This document shows positions 16,799 through 28,141 of a DNA stretch of 64,000 nucleotides, in pieces (position 1 is the stretch's first letter; every line of letters begins with the position of its first letter). Source of the DNA: Pseudomonas sp. ICMP 561 (GTDB lineage Bacteria; Pseudomonadota; Gammaproteobacteria; Pseudomonadales; Pseudomonadaceae); contig NZ_LKBT01000005.1 of the NCBI RefSeq assembly GCF_002699985.1, positions 1 through 64,000 on the forward strand. The letters run 5' to 3'. The position numbers were made by a program, and so were the translations under genes. The notes under the pieces are model-generated. The model ran no database searches, was not told the DNA's origin, and worked only from the letters and a program-made list of their open reading frames with translations.

Positions 16799-19258
16799 CT
16801 AGAACAAATCTATCGGCGCCGACTCATCCGCTGGCAGCGGGCTGCCCGGTGCCTGGCCGCCCAGTTCGTTGACGCTTGGCGGCGTGTCTTCGCTTTTGAA
16901 CAGCTCGAAGAACGCGTTAGGCGTGCTCGGAGTGGCTGCCCGGCCGCTGATCGGATCAACCCGCAGGCTCAGGATGCCATCCGGCTCGGCCTGCTGATGC
17001 GGCGGCTTGTCCTTGAGCGCGGCACTCATGTAGTTCATCCAGATCGGCAGGGCGACGGTACCGCCAAATTCATGACGGCCCAGGCTTTCGGGTTGATCGA
17101 AGCCCGTCCAGACCGTGGTCACGTAATCGGCGTTGTAACCGGTGAACCACGCATCCTTGGATTCGTTGGTCGTACCGGTCTTGCCTGCGATATCCGGACG
17201 GTTCATCGCCAGGGCGCGGCGGCCGGTACCGCGTTTGATCACGTCCTGCAGCATGCTGTTGAGGATGTACGTGGTCCGGCTGTCCACAATGCGCGGTGCA
17301 ACGGCGGGTGCCTGAGGATCAACCGGCGCAGCAGGCTGTGCAGGGCCTTCACTGGATGAAGTGATCAGCGCAGGCCCATTAGGTACCGCAACCGTGTTGG
17401 CATGAGGTGCTGGCTGGTGGTCTACCGCTGGAACGCTTGGCGGGTTGGCCTCAAACAAGGTCACGCCATCGCGGCTCTCGATGTTCTGGATCAGGTATGA
17501 GTTGATCTTGTAGCCACCGTTGGCGAACGCTGACCAACCGGTGACGATTTCCATCGGTGTCAGAGTGGCTGTGCCCAGTGCCAGCGACAGGTTGCGCGGC
17601 AGATCACTCTTGTTGAAGCCAAAGCGCGTGATGTAGTCGATTGACGTATCGATGCCCAGTTGTTGCAGCAGACGAATCGAAACAAGGTTACGCGACTTGT
17701 ACAGCGCTTCACGCAGGCGGATCGGGCCAAGGAAGGTATTGGTGTCGTTCTTCGGACGCCAGACCTTGTCCAGATACTCGTCAACAAACACGATCGGCGC
17801 ATCGTTTACCAGGCTTGACGCGGTGTAGCCGTTGTCCAGCGCGGCGCTGTACAGGAATGGTTTGAAGCTCGAGCCCGGTTGACGCTTGGCTTGCAGGGCG
17901 CGGTTGTAGTTGCTCTGCTCGAAGGCGAAACCACCGACCAGTGCGCGAATTGCACCATTTTGCGGGTCGAGGGATACCAGTGCACTTTGCGCCGCCGGGA
18001 TCTGGCTGAACTTGAGAGAGCCATTTTCCTGACGCTGCAGGCGAACCAGATCGCCGACATGCGCGACATCAGCAGGTCCCTTGGGGTTTGCGCCCAGGCT
18101 GTTGGTGTTCAGATAAGGGCGCGCCCATTTCATGCTCGCCCATTCGACAGTTTCTTCCTTCTCACCATTACGGGTCAGGACGCGAACGCCAGTCTTGTCG
18201 ACCTGGGTGACGATTGCAGGCTCAAGGCCGCTGATGGTGCGTTGCTTGGTCAGCTCTTGCGCCCAGCCTTCGCGGGTCATGCCCGGGAAGCGGCTTTCAG
18301 GGCCGCGATAGCCGTGCCGCTGGTCGTATTCGATAAGGCCTTCCTGAACCGCCGTATTGGCGTGTTCCTGAAGGTCGCTTGGGACTGTCGTGGTGACACG
18401 GAAGCCTTCTGTATAGGCGTCGCTGCCATAACGGCCGACCATTTCGGCACGCGCCATTTCTGCAATATAAGGTGCGTTAACTTCAGGTGTCGGTACGTGG
18501 TAGCTGGCGTTGAGTGGCTCGCTTAGCGCAGCCTGATAGGCGCTCTGGTCGATCTTGCCCAGCTTGAACATGCGCCCCAGGATCCAGTCGCGACGCTCTT
18601 TGGCGCGCGTCGGGTTTGCCAGAGGGTTGAAGCGTGAAGGTGCTTTCGGCAGGCCGGCAATCATGGCCATCTGCGCAAGGCTTACGTCGCGGATCGATTT
18701 GCCGTAATAAACCTGCGCCGCTGCTTCGATGCCGTAGGCCCTGTTGCCCAGATAGATCTTGTTGACGTACAGCTCGAGAATTTCGTCTTTGGTCAGTTGG
18801 CGCTCAATTTGCAGTGCAAGAAGGATCTCGGTGGTTTTACGCGAAAAACTGCGCTCACTCGTCAGAAAATAGTTCTTTGCCACCTGCATGGTGATGGTGC
18901 TGCCACCCGACTGGATGTGGCCACTTTTGACAAGTTGCGACGCTGCACGCATCAGGCTGCCAGGGTCGACGCCGTAGTGGTTGGCGAAATTGTCATCTTC
19001 GGCCGAGAGCAAGGCGTTGATGAAATTCGGCGGGATGTCGGCAAAACGGATCGGGGTACGGCGCATCTCGCCAAACTCCGCAATCAACTTGCCGTCGCTG
19101 CTGTAGACGCGCAGGGGTATTTGCAGCTGGATGCTGCGCAGGGCTTCTACAGACGGCAGGTTAGGGCTCAGATAAAGAAAGGCACCGCTGAGGCCGAGCA
19201 ACAGCGCACAGAATACGGCGACGAGAGACCACCAGAAAAACTTCAGCAGGCGTATCAA
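16799..19258 (-). CDS. mrcA: Penicillin-binding protein 1A
   Basis: Bifunctional peptidoglycan synthase of 819 residues (also called ponA). It has a short cytoplasmic tail and one membrane span (about residues 8-30), then the GT51 glycosyltransferase with its catalytic Glu in SAEDDNFANHYGVDPGS, and the transpeptidase with SSFKPF (Ser-x-x-Lys), SRN and KTGTTNE motifs. An OB-like insertion and a Pro/Ala-rich loop near residues 610-650 lie between or within these. Divergent from pilM (208 nt), the classic ponA-pilM arrangement. Confidence 0.96.
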   Translation of the reverse strand: MIRLLKFFWWSLVAVFCALLLGLSGAFLYLSPNLPSVEALRSIQLQIPLRVYSSDGKLIAEFGEMRRTPIRFADIPPNFINALLSAEDDNFANHYGVDPGSLMRAASQLVKSGHIQSGGSTITMQVAKNYFLTSERSFSRKTTEILLALQIERQLTKDEILELYVNKIYLGNRAYGIEAAAQVYYGKSIRDVSLAQMAMIAGLPKAPSRFNPLANPTRAKERRDWILGRMFKLGKIDQSAYQAALSEPLNASYHVPTPEVNAPYIAEMARAEMVGRYGSDAYTEGFRVTTTVPSDLQEHANTAVQEGLIEYDQRHGYRGPESRFPGMTREGWAQELTKQRTISGLEPAIVTQVDKTGVRVLTRNGEKEETVEWASMKWARPYLNTNSLGANPKGPADVAHVGDLVRLQRQENGSLKFSQIPAAQSALVSLDPQNGAIRALVGGFAFEQSNYNRALQAKRQPGSSFKPFLYSAALDNGYTASSLVNDAPIVFVDEYLDKVWRPKNDTNTFLGPIRLREALYKSRNLVSIRLLQQLGIDTSIDYITRFGFNKSDLPRNLSLALGTATLTPMEIVTGWSAFANGGYKINSYLIQNIESRDGVTLFEANPPSVPAVDHQPAPHANTVAVPNGPALITSSSEGPAQPAAPVDPQAPAVAPRIVDSRTTYILNSMLQDVIKRGTGRRALAMNRPDIAGKTGTTNESKDAWFTGYNADYVTTVWTGFDQPESLGRHEFGGTVALPIWMNYMSAALKDKPPHQQAEPDGILSLRVDPISGRAATPSTPNAFFELFKSEDTPPSVNELGGQAPGSPLPADESAPIDLF

Positions 19259-19439
19259 GGCTTTTTGATTTCCAGAATAAAAAGAATGAGTTAAGCGCAG
19301 GCACTAATAAATAGACACGCCTTGAAGCTTGGTTATACGAAAAAAGCGCTGGGCATTATAAGCATTTTTCGTCTCCGAGCGTTATTTGCGCTACTGTCAG
19401 GATTGCTGGCGGCGGCGTTGGACAACAAATTATCCGTAA

Positions 19440-20530
<1,091 letters not shown>

Positions 20531-20531
<1 letters not shown>

Positions 20532-21097
20532 TGGCACGGATCAACCTTCTCCCTTGGCGTGAACAGTTGCGCGAAGAGCGCAAGAAACGATTTCTGATGG
20601 CCTTGGCTGGCGTATTTGTAGCTTCGGTCGGCGTATTGTTCATGGTTGATCAATATTTGAGCAGTGCGATCACTCATCAGGCGGCGCGCAATGCGTTCAT
20701 CCAGAAAGAAATCGTGCAGCTCGATGAGCGTATTAAAGAGATCAGCGATCTGCGAGCCCGCCGCAAGCAGTTGCTGGAACGGATGAAAATCATCCAGGAC
20801 CTGCAAGGTAATCGCCCGATCATCGGCCGGGTGTTTGACCAAATGGCGCGTACCCTGCCGGATGGCGTGTATTTCTCGAACGTGAAGATGGTCGACAAAC
20901 TGGTGAGTGTCACGGGCGCGGCAGAATCGAACAATCGCGTGTCGGACTTGATGCGTAATCTCGAGGCTTCCGACTGGTTTGAAGCACCGAGTCTGACCGA
21001 AGTGAAGGCAACAACCGCTGGCGCGCTGGATCAGGCCAACGTGTTTCAGTTAACAGTGCGCCAGACACAGCCGGCCATTGATGGAGTCAAGCCATGA
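20531..21097 (+). CDS. pilN: PilN, type IV pilus assembly protein
   Basis: A 188-residue bitopic inner membrane protein. The conserved tail MARINLLPWREQLREERKK contains the INLLPWR motif that docks into PilM. It is followed by one membrane span (about residues 22-42), a coiled coil and a ferredoxin-like periplasmic domain that pairs with PilO. Overlaps pilM by 1 nt and pilO by 4 nt. Confidence 0.96.
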
Positions 21098-21717
21098 ATC
21101 TTTCCGAGACGCTGGAAAGTCTGCGCCGGATTGACCTTGGCGATCTGGACATCAACAACCTTGGCTCATGGCCCGCTGCGGTCAAGTTCGTGACCGGCAT
21201 CCTGTTGATGGTGCTTGTGCTGGCGCTGGGTTACTTCTTCTATATCCAGGATCTTGAGAGTCAGCTTGATGGCGCGCGCGCCAATGAAAGCACGCTCAAA
21301 GAGCAGTTCACTACCAAGGCCTTCCAGGCCGCAAACCTGCAGCCCTACAAGGTGCAGATGACCGAGATGGAAAACACCTTCGGCGCATTGTTGCGGCAGT
21401 TGCCCAGCGATACCGAAGTACCTGGCTTGCTGGAAGACATCACGCGCACAGGGTTGGGCAGTGGGCTGGAGTTCGAAGAGATCAAGCTGCTACCGGAAGC
21501 GGCTCAGCAGTTTTACATCGAGTTGCCGATACAGATCACCGTAGTGGGCGGGTATCACGATCTGGCCACTTTCGTCAGTGGTGTCGCCAGCCTGCCGCGG
21601 ATCGTCACCCTGCATGATTTCGAGATCAAGCCTGTGGAAGCTTCAAATCCGTCCAGGCTGCGAATGAATATTCTCGCCAAGACCTATCGCTACAACGATG
21701 AAGGACTGAATAAATGA
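21094..21717 (+). CDS. pilO: PilO, type IV pilus assembly protein
   Basis: A 207-residue bitopic protein: cytoplasmic N-terminus (MNLSETLESLRRIDLGDLD), a span at about residues 27-48 (FVTGILLMVLVLALGYFFYI), a coiled coil, and a ferredoxin-like domain (about 110-200). It forms the periplasmic heterodimer with PilN that links PilM to PilP and PilQ. ATGA overlaps on both sides show translational coupling. Confidence 0.96.
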   Translation: MNLSETLESLRRIDLGDLDINNLGSWPAAVKFVTGILLMVLVLALGYFFYIQDLESQLDGARANESTLKEQFTTKAFQAANLQPYKVQMTEMENTFGALLRQLPSDTEVPGLLEDITRTGLGSGLEFEEIKLLPEAAQQFYIELPIQITVVGGYHDLATFVSGVASLPRIVTLHDFEIKPVEASNPSRLRMNILAKTYRYNDEGLNK

Positions 21718-22241
21718 GGCTGGCGCGATTGTTGTGCGCCAGTGTGGCGTTGATCAGTCTGGCCGGTTGCAACGAGGATTCGTCGTTTGCCGACCTGACC
21801 AGTTTTATGGATGAGGCGCGTGCCCGACCAACGGGCACCATCGAACCTCTGCCAAGGTTTCGTCCTTATGAAGCTTTCACGTATAACGCTGCGAATCTGC
21901 GCAGCCCGTTTCAGCCGCCGATCAAGGTCGATCTGGTTAACCGTCTCAAAGGGTCAAGACTGGTGGCTCCGGATGAAACACGGCCAAGGCAGTTTCTGGA
22001 AGGGTTCAATATCGAGACGTTCGAGATGGTCGGCACCATGGGTAATGAAACCGGGACCTTTGCCTTGCTCAAGGGGGCGGGTGGCGTATACCGGGTGAAA
22101 GTCGGTGATTACCTGGGCCGCAATAACGGCCGGATTGTCTCGGTCGATGAATCTCGCGTTGATGTCGTAGAAATAGTTCCTGACGGAGAGGGGGCATGGC
22201 TGGAAAGGCCGCGCAGCATTTCCCTGAAAGAACGCTCATGA
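21714..22241 (+). CDS. pilP: PilP, type IV pilus lipoprotein
   Basis: A 175-residue inner membrane lipoprotein. The lipobox LAGC puts the lipidated Cys at about residue 19, after a short signal peptide (MRLARLLCASVALIS). A disordered stretch leads to the beta-sandwich domain (about 85-165) that contacts the PilQ N0 domain. It overlaps pilO by 4 nt and pilQ by 4 nt. Confidence 0.95.
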   Translation: MRLARLLCASVALISLAGCNEDSSFADLTSFMDEARARPTGTIEPLPRFRPYEAFTYNAANLRSPFQPPIKVDLVNRLKGSRLVAPDETRPRQFLEGFNIETFEMVGTMGNETGTFALLKGAGGVYRVKVGDYLGRNNGRIVSVDESRVDVVEIVPDGEGAWLERPRSISLKERS

Positions 22242-24400
22242 AACGAGCACAGCCAAGCATGCAAAGCACTCTCGGGTTCGCAGGACGGAAAATGATCATG
22301 ACCAGGATTCTTTCGGCTATCGGTGTATCGCTATGGATTGCGATGATTTCGCCGATGCTCCAGGCCGCCACTCTCAAGACGCTGGATGTTGCGGCGCTGC
22401 CCGGTGACAGGATCGAGCTCAAGCTGACTTTTGATGCGCCGGTCCCTGCGCCCAGAGGCTATACCACCGAGCAGCCAGCGCGTATCGCACTCGATTTGCC
22501 CGGCGTGACCAGTCAACTGGCGACCAAAAGCCGTGAGCTGGGCAGTGGCAATGCCCGCAGTGTGGTCGTGGTTCAGGCCAATGATCGCACGCGTGTAATT
22601 GTCAACATGACCACACTTGCGCCTTACAGCTCACGGGTTGATGGCAATAATCTGTTTATCGTGATCGGTCAGGGCGCCACTGCGGCGCAGGCATCGCAAC
22701 CCAGTACTGCGCAGGGCGCGGCTCGTGTTGCCGTGCCACCTCCTGCTCCCGCAAGACCCAAAGCGTATGCGCCAACTGGCAAAGCGATCCGCAATGTCGA
22801 TTTTCAGCGGGGCGAGTTGGGTGAAGGCAATGTGATCATTGATCTGACGGACTCCAGCGTGGCGCCTGATATTCAGGAACAGGGCGGCAAGATTCGCGTC
22901 GACTTCGCCAAAACCCAGTTGCCTGAAAAGCTGCGGGTACGACTGGATGTCAAGGACTTCGCCACGCCGGTACAGTTCGTTAACGCCACTGCGACCGGCG
23001 ACAAGGCAAGCATCACCATCGAGCCATCCGGGCCTTTCGATTACTCCGCCTATCAGACCGAAAGCAAGCTGACCATCAGCGTGCGTCCGTTGACCAACGA
23101 AGACCTGGACCGCCGCAACGCAGAGAAGCTGGTTTACACCGGTGAAAAGCTGTCGCTCAACTTCCAGGACATCGATGTGCGCTCGGTGCTGCAATTGATC
23201 GCAGACTTCACCAGTCTCAATCTGGTCGCCAGTGACACGGTTCAGGGCGGCATTACCTTGCGCCTGCAGAACGTGCCGTGGGATCAGGCGCTGGATCTGG
23301 TGCTGAAAACCAAAGGTCTGGACAAACGCAAGATCGGCAACGTTTTGCTGGTCGCACCCGCCGACGAAATTGCGGCCCGCGAGCGTCAGGAGCTGGAGTC
23401 TCTCAAGCAGATTGCCGAGCTGGCACCGCTGCGTCGTGAACTGTTGCAGGTCAACTACGCCAAGGCTGCGGACATCGCCAAACTGTTCCAGTCAGTGACC
23501 AGCGCCGAGTCGAAAGTCGATGAGCGCGGCTCGATTACCGTGGATGACCGAACCAACAACATCATTGCCTACCAGACTCAGGACCGTCTGGACGAGCTGC
23601 GCCGCATCGTCTCCCAGCTGGATATTCCCGTGCGTCAGGTGATGATCGAGGCGCGAATCGTCGAGGCCAATGTCGGTTACGACAAGGCGCTCGGGGTCCG
23701 CTGGGCAGGCGACACCAACCGTAATAACAACCACAAATGGAGTGGTTATGGTCTGGATGATAATGGGGACGAAGCCGGTAACACGGGCGATGCGCTGACT
23801 TCCAATGTGCCATTCGTCGATCTGGGCGCAGCCAATGCAACCTCCGGCATTGGTATCGCTTTCATGACCAATAACGCTTTACTCGATCTCGAGCTCAGCG
23901 CAATGGAAAGAACCGGCAACGGTGAAATCGTCTCCCAGCCCAAGGTGGTCACTTCCGACAAGGAAACCGCGAAGATTCTGAAAGGCACCGAGATTCCTTA
24001 TCAGGAATCCAGCTCCAGTGGTGCCACGACAGTGTCTTTCAAAGAGGCCTCGCTCTCACTGGAAGTGACGCCGCAGATCACGCCGGACAACCGCATCATC
24101 ATGGAGGTCAAGGTCACCAAGGATGAGCCCGACTACCTGAACATGGTGCAAGGCGTTCCCCCTATTCGTAAAAACGAAGTCAACGCAAAGGTGCTGGTCG
24201 CCGATGGAGAAACCATCGTAATCGGTGGTGTGTTCTCGAATACGCAAACTAAAACTGTCGATAAGGTGCCATTTCTCGGCGATGTGCCGTATGTTGGCCG
24301 CCTTTTCCGGCGCGATGTGGTCTCGGAAGCAAAATCCGAGCTGCTGGTGTTCCTCACTCCGCGTATCATGAACAACCAGGCGATTGCTGTGAGTCGTTGA
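22238..24400 (+). CDS. pilQ: PilQ, type IV pilus secretin
   Basis: Outer membrane channel for the pilus fibre. From the ATG at 22238 (ATGA overlap with pilP) it has 720 residues; a later ATG giving [18 protein letters not shown] starts closer to the signal peptide and is possible. AMIN domains occupy the N-terminal third, followed by the secretin N0 ([21 protein letters not shown]) and N1 regions, and the secretin gate domain with [15 protein letters not shown] and [15 protein letters not shown]. The end [18 protein letters not shown] is complete. Confidence 0.96.
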   Translation: MKRAQPSMQSTLGFAGRKMIMTRILSAIGVSLWIAMISPMLQAATLKTLDVAALPGDRIELKLTFDAPVPAPRGYTTEQPARIALDLPGVTSQLATKSRELGSGNARSVVVVQANDRTRVIVNMTTLAPYSSRVDGNNLFIVIGQGATAAQASQPSTAQGAARVAVPPPAPARPKAYAPTGKAIRNVDFQRGELGEGNVIIDLTDSSVAPDIQEQGGKIRVDFAKTQLPEKLRVRLDVKDFATPVQFVNATATGDKASITIEPSGPFDYSAYQTESKLTISVRPLTNEDLDRRNAEKLVYTGEKLSLNFQDIDVRSVLQLIADFTSLNLVASDTVQGGITLRLQNVPWDQALDLVLKTKGLDKRKIGNVLLVAPADEIAARERQELESLKQIAELAPLRRELLQVNYAKAADIAKLFQSVTSAESKVDERGSITVDDRTNNIIAYQTQDRLDELRRIVSQLDIPVRQVMIEARIVEANVGYDKALGVRWAGDTNRNNNHKWSGYGLDDNGDEAGNTGDALTSNVPFVDLGAANATSGIGIAFMTNNALLDLELSAMERTGNGEIVSQPKVVTSDKETAKILKGTEIPYQESSSSGATTVSFKEASLSLEVTPQITPDNRIIMEVKVTKDEPDYLNMVQGVPPIRKNEVNAKVLVADGETIVIGGVFSNTQTKTVDKVPFLGDVPYVGRLFRRDVVSEAKSELLVFLTPRIMNNQAIAVSR

Positions 24401-24404
24401 TTCT

Positions 24405-24923
24405 GTGCGAAATTTAATACTTGTAGGGCCGATGGGGGCTGGTAAAAGCACCATCGGCCGTTTGCTGGCCAAAGAGCTGCGCCTGCCGTTCAAGGATTCC
24501 GACAAGGAAATTGAGCTGCGCACGGGTGCCAATATCCCGTGGATCTTTGATAAAGAAGGTGAGCCCGGATTCCGTGACCGCGAGCAGGCGATGATTGCCG
24601 AGCTATGCAGTGTCGACGGGATCGTCCTCGCGACCGGCGGCGGTGCCGTCATGCGTAGCGAAAATCGCCAGGCCCTGCATCAGGGCGGGCGCGTGGTGTA
24701 TCTGCATGCCTCGGTAGAGCAGCAAGTCGGACGTACTGCCCGCGACCGTAACCGCCCGCTGTTGCGCACCGCTGATCCGGCAAAGGTTTTGAGCGATCTG
24801 CTCGAGATGCGTGACCCGCTTTATCGGGAGATCGCTGATCTGGTGGTTGAAACCGATGAGCGGCCGCCACGAATGGTGGTTCTTGATATTCTTGCGCGCC
24901 TGGCGGAGCTTCCTCCCCGTTAA
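24405..24923 (+). CDS. aroK: Shikimate kinase
   Basis: Phosphorylates shikimate at the 3-position in the chorismate pathway. 172 residues; Walker A is GPMGAGKST, the shikimate-binding DSDKEIE and ATGGGAV motifs are present, and RDRNRPLLR forms the lid. The start is GTG at 24405, 4 nt after the pilQ stop, so translation is probably coupled to pilQ. The pilQ-aroK-aroB order is widespread in gamma-proteobacteria. Confidence 0.96.
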   Translation: MRNLILVGPMGAGKSTIGRLLAKELRLPFKDSDKEIELRTGANIPWIFDKEGEPGFRDREQAMIAELCSVDGIVLATGGGAVMRSENRQALHQGGRVVYLHASVEQQVGRTARDRNRPLLRTADPAKVLSDLLEMRDPLYREIADLVVETDERPPRMVVLDILARLAELPPR

Positions 24924-24998
24924 AGCCTGGGCAGAAATGCGCTATCCTCTGCGACCAATAAAAAACAGGACGAGGCGTAGCCTTGAGCCACCTATTGC

Positions 24999-25019
24999 GT
25001 GAGTGCCAAAAGCACTCAC
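24999..25019. promoter_or_regulatory. Small hairpin in the aroB leader
   Basis: GTGAGTGC-CAAAA-GCACTCAC: an 8-bp perfect stem with a 5-nt loop, 33 nt before the aroB ATG and without a T-run, so not a standard terminator. Role unknown. Confidence 0.5.
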
Positions 25020-25051
25020 AGCGACGTATCCGGTAATCAACGTGGGGACAC

Positions 25052-26155
25052 ATGCAGACACTTAAGGTCGAGCTTGGCGAGCGCAGCTACCCGATTCATA
25101 TCGGCGAAGGCTTGCTGGATCGTTTGGATTTACTCGCTCCGCATATCGTTGGGCGGCAAGTGGCGATTGTTTCCAATACCACCGTCGCGCCTCTTTACCT
25201 TGAGCGACTGACCCGCACCCTGGCCGGCTACAACGTCCTGCCTGTCATCCTTCCGGACGGCGAAGCTTTCAAGAACTGGGAAACCCTGCAAAGCATTTTC
25301 GATGGCCTGCTGGGTGCCCGTCATGATCGGCGTACCACGGTAATTGCCCTGGGTGGCGGCGTGATCGGCGACATGGCCGGTTTTGCAGCCGCTTGCTATC
25401 AACGCGGCGTGAACTTCATTCAGATCCCTACGACCCTTCTGTCTCAGGTTGACTCTTCGGTGGGCGGCAAGACCGGGATCAACCACCCGCTGGGCAAGAA
25501 CATGGTCGGTGCGTTTTACCAGCCAAGCGTCGTGCTGATCGACACCGCCAGCCTCAATACGCTGCCGGAGCGGGAATTGTCGGCGGGCCTCGCCGAAGTC
25601 ATCAAGTACGGTCTGATCTGTGATGAGCCGTTCCTGACCTGGCTTGAAGAAAACGTTGACCAGTTGCGTGGACTGGATCAGGCCGCCCTGACAGTCGCCA
25701 TCGAACGCTCCTGTGCCGCCAAGGCCCTGATCGTTGGCGCTGATGAGCGCGAAACCGGCGTGCGCGCTACGCTGAACCTGGGGCACACGTTCGGGCATGC
25801 CATCGAAACCCACATGGGGTACGGTGTCTGGCTGCATGGCGAGGCTGTCGGCGCAGGCACTGTCATGGCGCTGGAAATGTCTTCTCGTCTGGGCTGGATC
25901 AGCGAACAGGAGCGAGACCGCGGCATTCGCCTGCTTCAGCGCGCCGGTCTGCCGGTGGTGCCGCCGCAGGAAATGACCCCGGAGCATTTCCTTGAGCACA
26001 TGGCTGTCGACAAAAAAGTCCTGGATGGTCGTCTGCGTCTGGTCCTGTTGCGCCGTATGGGCGAAGCCGTGATCACCGACGAATATCCAAAAGAAGTTTT
26101 ACAGGCCACGCTGGCGGCGGATTACCGCGCCCTCGTGGATCAGCTCAGAGGTTAA
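25052..26155 (+). CDS. aroB: 3-dehydroquinate synthase
   Basis: Converts DAHP to 3-dehydroquinate, step 2 of the shikimate pathway. 367 residues. The NAD-binding [16 protein letters not shown] and substrate/metal motifs (STVGGKT-type [17 protein letters not shown], and the zinc ligands in [12 protein letters not shown] and HGEAVGAG) are intact. Separated from aroK by 128 nt that contain a hairpin. Confidence 0.97.
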   Translation: MQTLKVELGERSYPIHIGEGLLDRLDLLAPHIVGRQVAIVSNTTVAPLYLERLTRTLAGYNVLPVILPDGEAFKNWETLQSIFDGLLGARHDRRTTVIALGGGVIGDMAGFAAACYQRGVNFIQIPTTLLSQVDSSVGGKTGINHPLGKNMVGAFYQPSVVLIDTASLNTLPERELSAGLAEVIKYGLICDEPFLTWLEENVDQLRGLDQAALTVAIERSCAAKALIVGADERETGVRATLNLGHTFGHAIETHMGYGVWLHGEAVGAGTVMALEMSSRLGWISEQERDRGIRLLQRAGLPVVPPQEMTPEHFLEHMAVDKKVLDGRLRLVLLRRMGEAVITDEYPKEVLQATLAADYRALVDQLRG

Positions 26156-26164
26156 TGAAATTCC

Positions 26165-27784
26165 ATGACGAGTAGCTTGCACGCCGACGAGGCCTTCCTC
26201 GGCCATTACCAGTTGAGTCATGACCCGTTCGCAGCGCGGGTACCTGGCTTCAAATTCTTCCCTGCCCAGCGCAAGCCGGTATTGGGACAATTGCATCATT
26301 TGGCCCGTTACAGCCAGCTATTGCTGGTCGTGACCGGCCCGGTGGGCAGCGGCAAAACCTTGTTGCGTCAGGCGTTGGTTGCCAGTACCAACAAGCAATC
26401 GGTCCAGAGCGTGGTGGTTTCGGCCCGGGGTGCTGCAGATGCTTCCGGTCTGCTGCGTCAGGTTGCCCAGGCGCTGAATGTCGCCCAGCCAGAGATGCGC
26501 GCCATCCTCGCGCAGGTCGTGCAATTGGCGCTGACCGGCCAGGAAGTCTATTTGTTGGTGGACGATGCCGAACAACTTGGCGAATCCGCACTCGAAGCAC
26601 TGCTCGGTCTGGCCGATGGAAGTCCTGAAGGCCGTCCACATGTGTTTCTGTTCGGTGAAGCTTCACTGATCGATCGACTCGATCAGCTATGTGCCGAAGC
26701 GCAAACCGAGGGCGAGCGCTATCACGTCATCGAGCTGGCACCTTACACGGAAGATGAAACACGGGAATATCTGGAGCAACGACTGGAAGGTGCCGGACAA
26801 GGCATCGAATTGTTCACGGCCGAGCAGATAACCGATATTCACGAGCATTCCGGTGGATGGCCTGGCGCTATCAATCAGGTTGCCCGGGACTCAATGATCG
26901 AGGCGATGATCGCCAGCCGTTCGGCGGTCAAACGCCCAAGTGTGGGATTCAAAATGCCGAAGAAATATGTAATGGCACTGGGTGCTGTGGTTGCAGTCGG
27001 GGTATTGGCAGCAGTGCTGATCCCGGGCCGTGGCGGCAATTCCGGTGCCCCAGCGACCCAGCCTGCCAACTCGCAGGCGCAACTGCCTCTGGGGCAGGGC
27101 ACGCCAAGCGCCCAGCAGTCCAACAACGGTGGCCCGGCTATCGAGTTCGCGGGTAATTCGCAGCCGATGCCGTTGCCGTTGGTGGGTAACTCTCAGCCCG
27201 TCATGCGCGGCCCTCTGGCCGAAGCGGCGGGCGCGAGTGATGGCGACGATGATGGCGTACCGGTCGGGTCTGTTGACCAGCCACCTACCGTGACCACCAC
27301 CGCGCCACCTGCTGGTGTGCCGGCCGGTGCAGCACCGTCGACACCTCGTTCGTCCATTGCGCCGCCAGCGGCCGCTACTGCTCCGAAGCCAGCTACACCT
27401 GCTGCGACCGCTCCGAAGCCAGCAGCGCCTGCTCAGGCTCCAACGCAGGTCGCAACCGCCAAGACTGCACCGGCCGCTGCCGGGAAATCTGCAGCTGGTA
27501 GCAGCTGGTATGGCAGTCAGGCGCCGGGTCGTTACGTGGTGCAGATCCTCGGCACCAGCTCCGAGAGCACTGCTCAGGCGTTCGTTGCCGAGCAAGGCGG
27601 CGAGTACCGTTATTTCAAGAAAACGCTTCAGGGCAAGCCGCTGTATGTGATCACTTACGGCAACTTCTCTGATCGCGCAGCTGCCCTTGCAGCTATCAAG
27701 GTATTGCCAGCGAAGGTTCAGGCTGGTAAACCTTGGCCTCGTACTGTCGCCAGTATCCAACAGGAACTCGGCGCAGCTCGCTGA
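26165..27784 (+). CDS. DamX-like AAA/SPOR membrane protein
   Basis: A 539-residue protein with three parts. Residues 1-250 form an ExeA-like ATPase domain (Walker A GPVGSGKT at 58-65; a Walker B-like VYLLVDDAEQL). A membrane span follows at about 265-288 (YVMALGAVVAVGVLAAVLI). Then comes a long Pro/Ala-rich periplasmic linker and a C-terminal SPOR domain (about 450-539, GRYVVQILGTSS) that binds septal peptidoglycan. DamX of E. coli has the same position after aroB, so a division role is likely, but Pseudomonas retains the ATPase domain. Starts 9 nt after aroB. Confidence 0.88.
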   Translation: MTSSLHADEAFLGHYQLSHDPFAARVPGFKFFPAQRKPVLGQLHHLARYSQLLLVVTGPVGSGKTLLRQALVASTNKQSVQSVVVSARGAADASGLLRQVAQALNVAQPEMRAILAQVVQLALTGQEVYLLVDDAEQLGESALEALLGLADGSPEGRPHVFLFGEASLIDRLDQLCAEAQTEGERYHVIELAPYTEDETREYLEQRLEGAGQGIELFTAEQITDIHEHSGGWPGAINQVARDSMIEAMIASRSAVKRPSVGFKMPKKYVMALGAVVAVGVLAAVLIPGRGGNSGAPATQPANSQAQLPLGQGTPSAQQSNNGGPAIEFAGNSQPMPLPLVGNSQPVMRGPLAEAAGASDGDDDGVPVGSVDQPPTVTTTAPPAGVPAGAAPSTPRSSIAPPAAATAPKPATPAATAPKPAAPAQAPTQVATAKTAPAAAGKSAAGSSWYGSQAPGRYVVQILGTSSESTAQAFVAEQGGEYRYFKKTLQGKPLYVITYGNFSDRAAALAAIKVLPAKVQAGKPWPRTVASIQQELGAAR

Positions 27785-27975
27785 AGTCGCAGCGGCCTTA
27801 TCCGGGCCGCTCACCCAGCATCCCTGTTTTGATCCGCAAGCGTGCAGTCCGATTGACCGCGCGCCTTGTGGTGTCTGCGTCCCGGACGCTTTTGGAAAAC
27901 AGGGTGTTTTGGTCAGATCGCTAAAAAAGCTTTTGACTAGCACAGCATCCAGCTATAAACGTTCATAAATGCGAC

Positions 27976-28007
27976 ACGAATTTACGACTGTTCGTCGTTA
28001 AATTTGT
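27976..28007. promoter_or_regulatory. Inverted repeat overlapping the gltB -35
   Basis: ACGAATTTACGAC (27976-27988) and GTCGTTAAATTTGT (27994-28007) pair with one gap and one mismatch around a 5-nt loop. The right arm runs into the -35 hexamer of the gltB promoter. It could be an operator. Confidence 0.45.
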
Positions 28008-28032
28008 GAGGCTTTGTGTCGCTGTGTACAAT
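28004..28032 (+). promoter_or_regulatory. Candidate sigma-70 promoter of gltBD
   Basis: TTGTGA, exactly 17 nt, TACAAT. It predicts a leader of about 100 nt before gltB. It is the best promoter in the 357-nt gap 27785-28141, which holds no gene. A less well spaced TTGACT/TATAAA pair occurs near 27935. Confidence 0.65.
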
Positions 28033-28141
28033 GACCTCCCTTTTGCTCCCGCTAAGCTGGCGTACGTTCAGCGCGAGAGGTAACTGGTTGAATTGAAAAG
28101 AAATTTGTCTCTTTTAGAGGCAGCCTGGTGAGAAAGTGTCT

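Noticed and set aside
27827..27950. TTGACT/TATAAA as the gltB promoter
   Set aside because: Spacer is 15 nt and it is further upstream than the better spaced TTGTGA-17-TACAAT pair.
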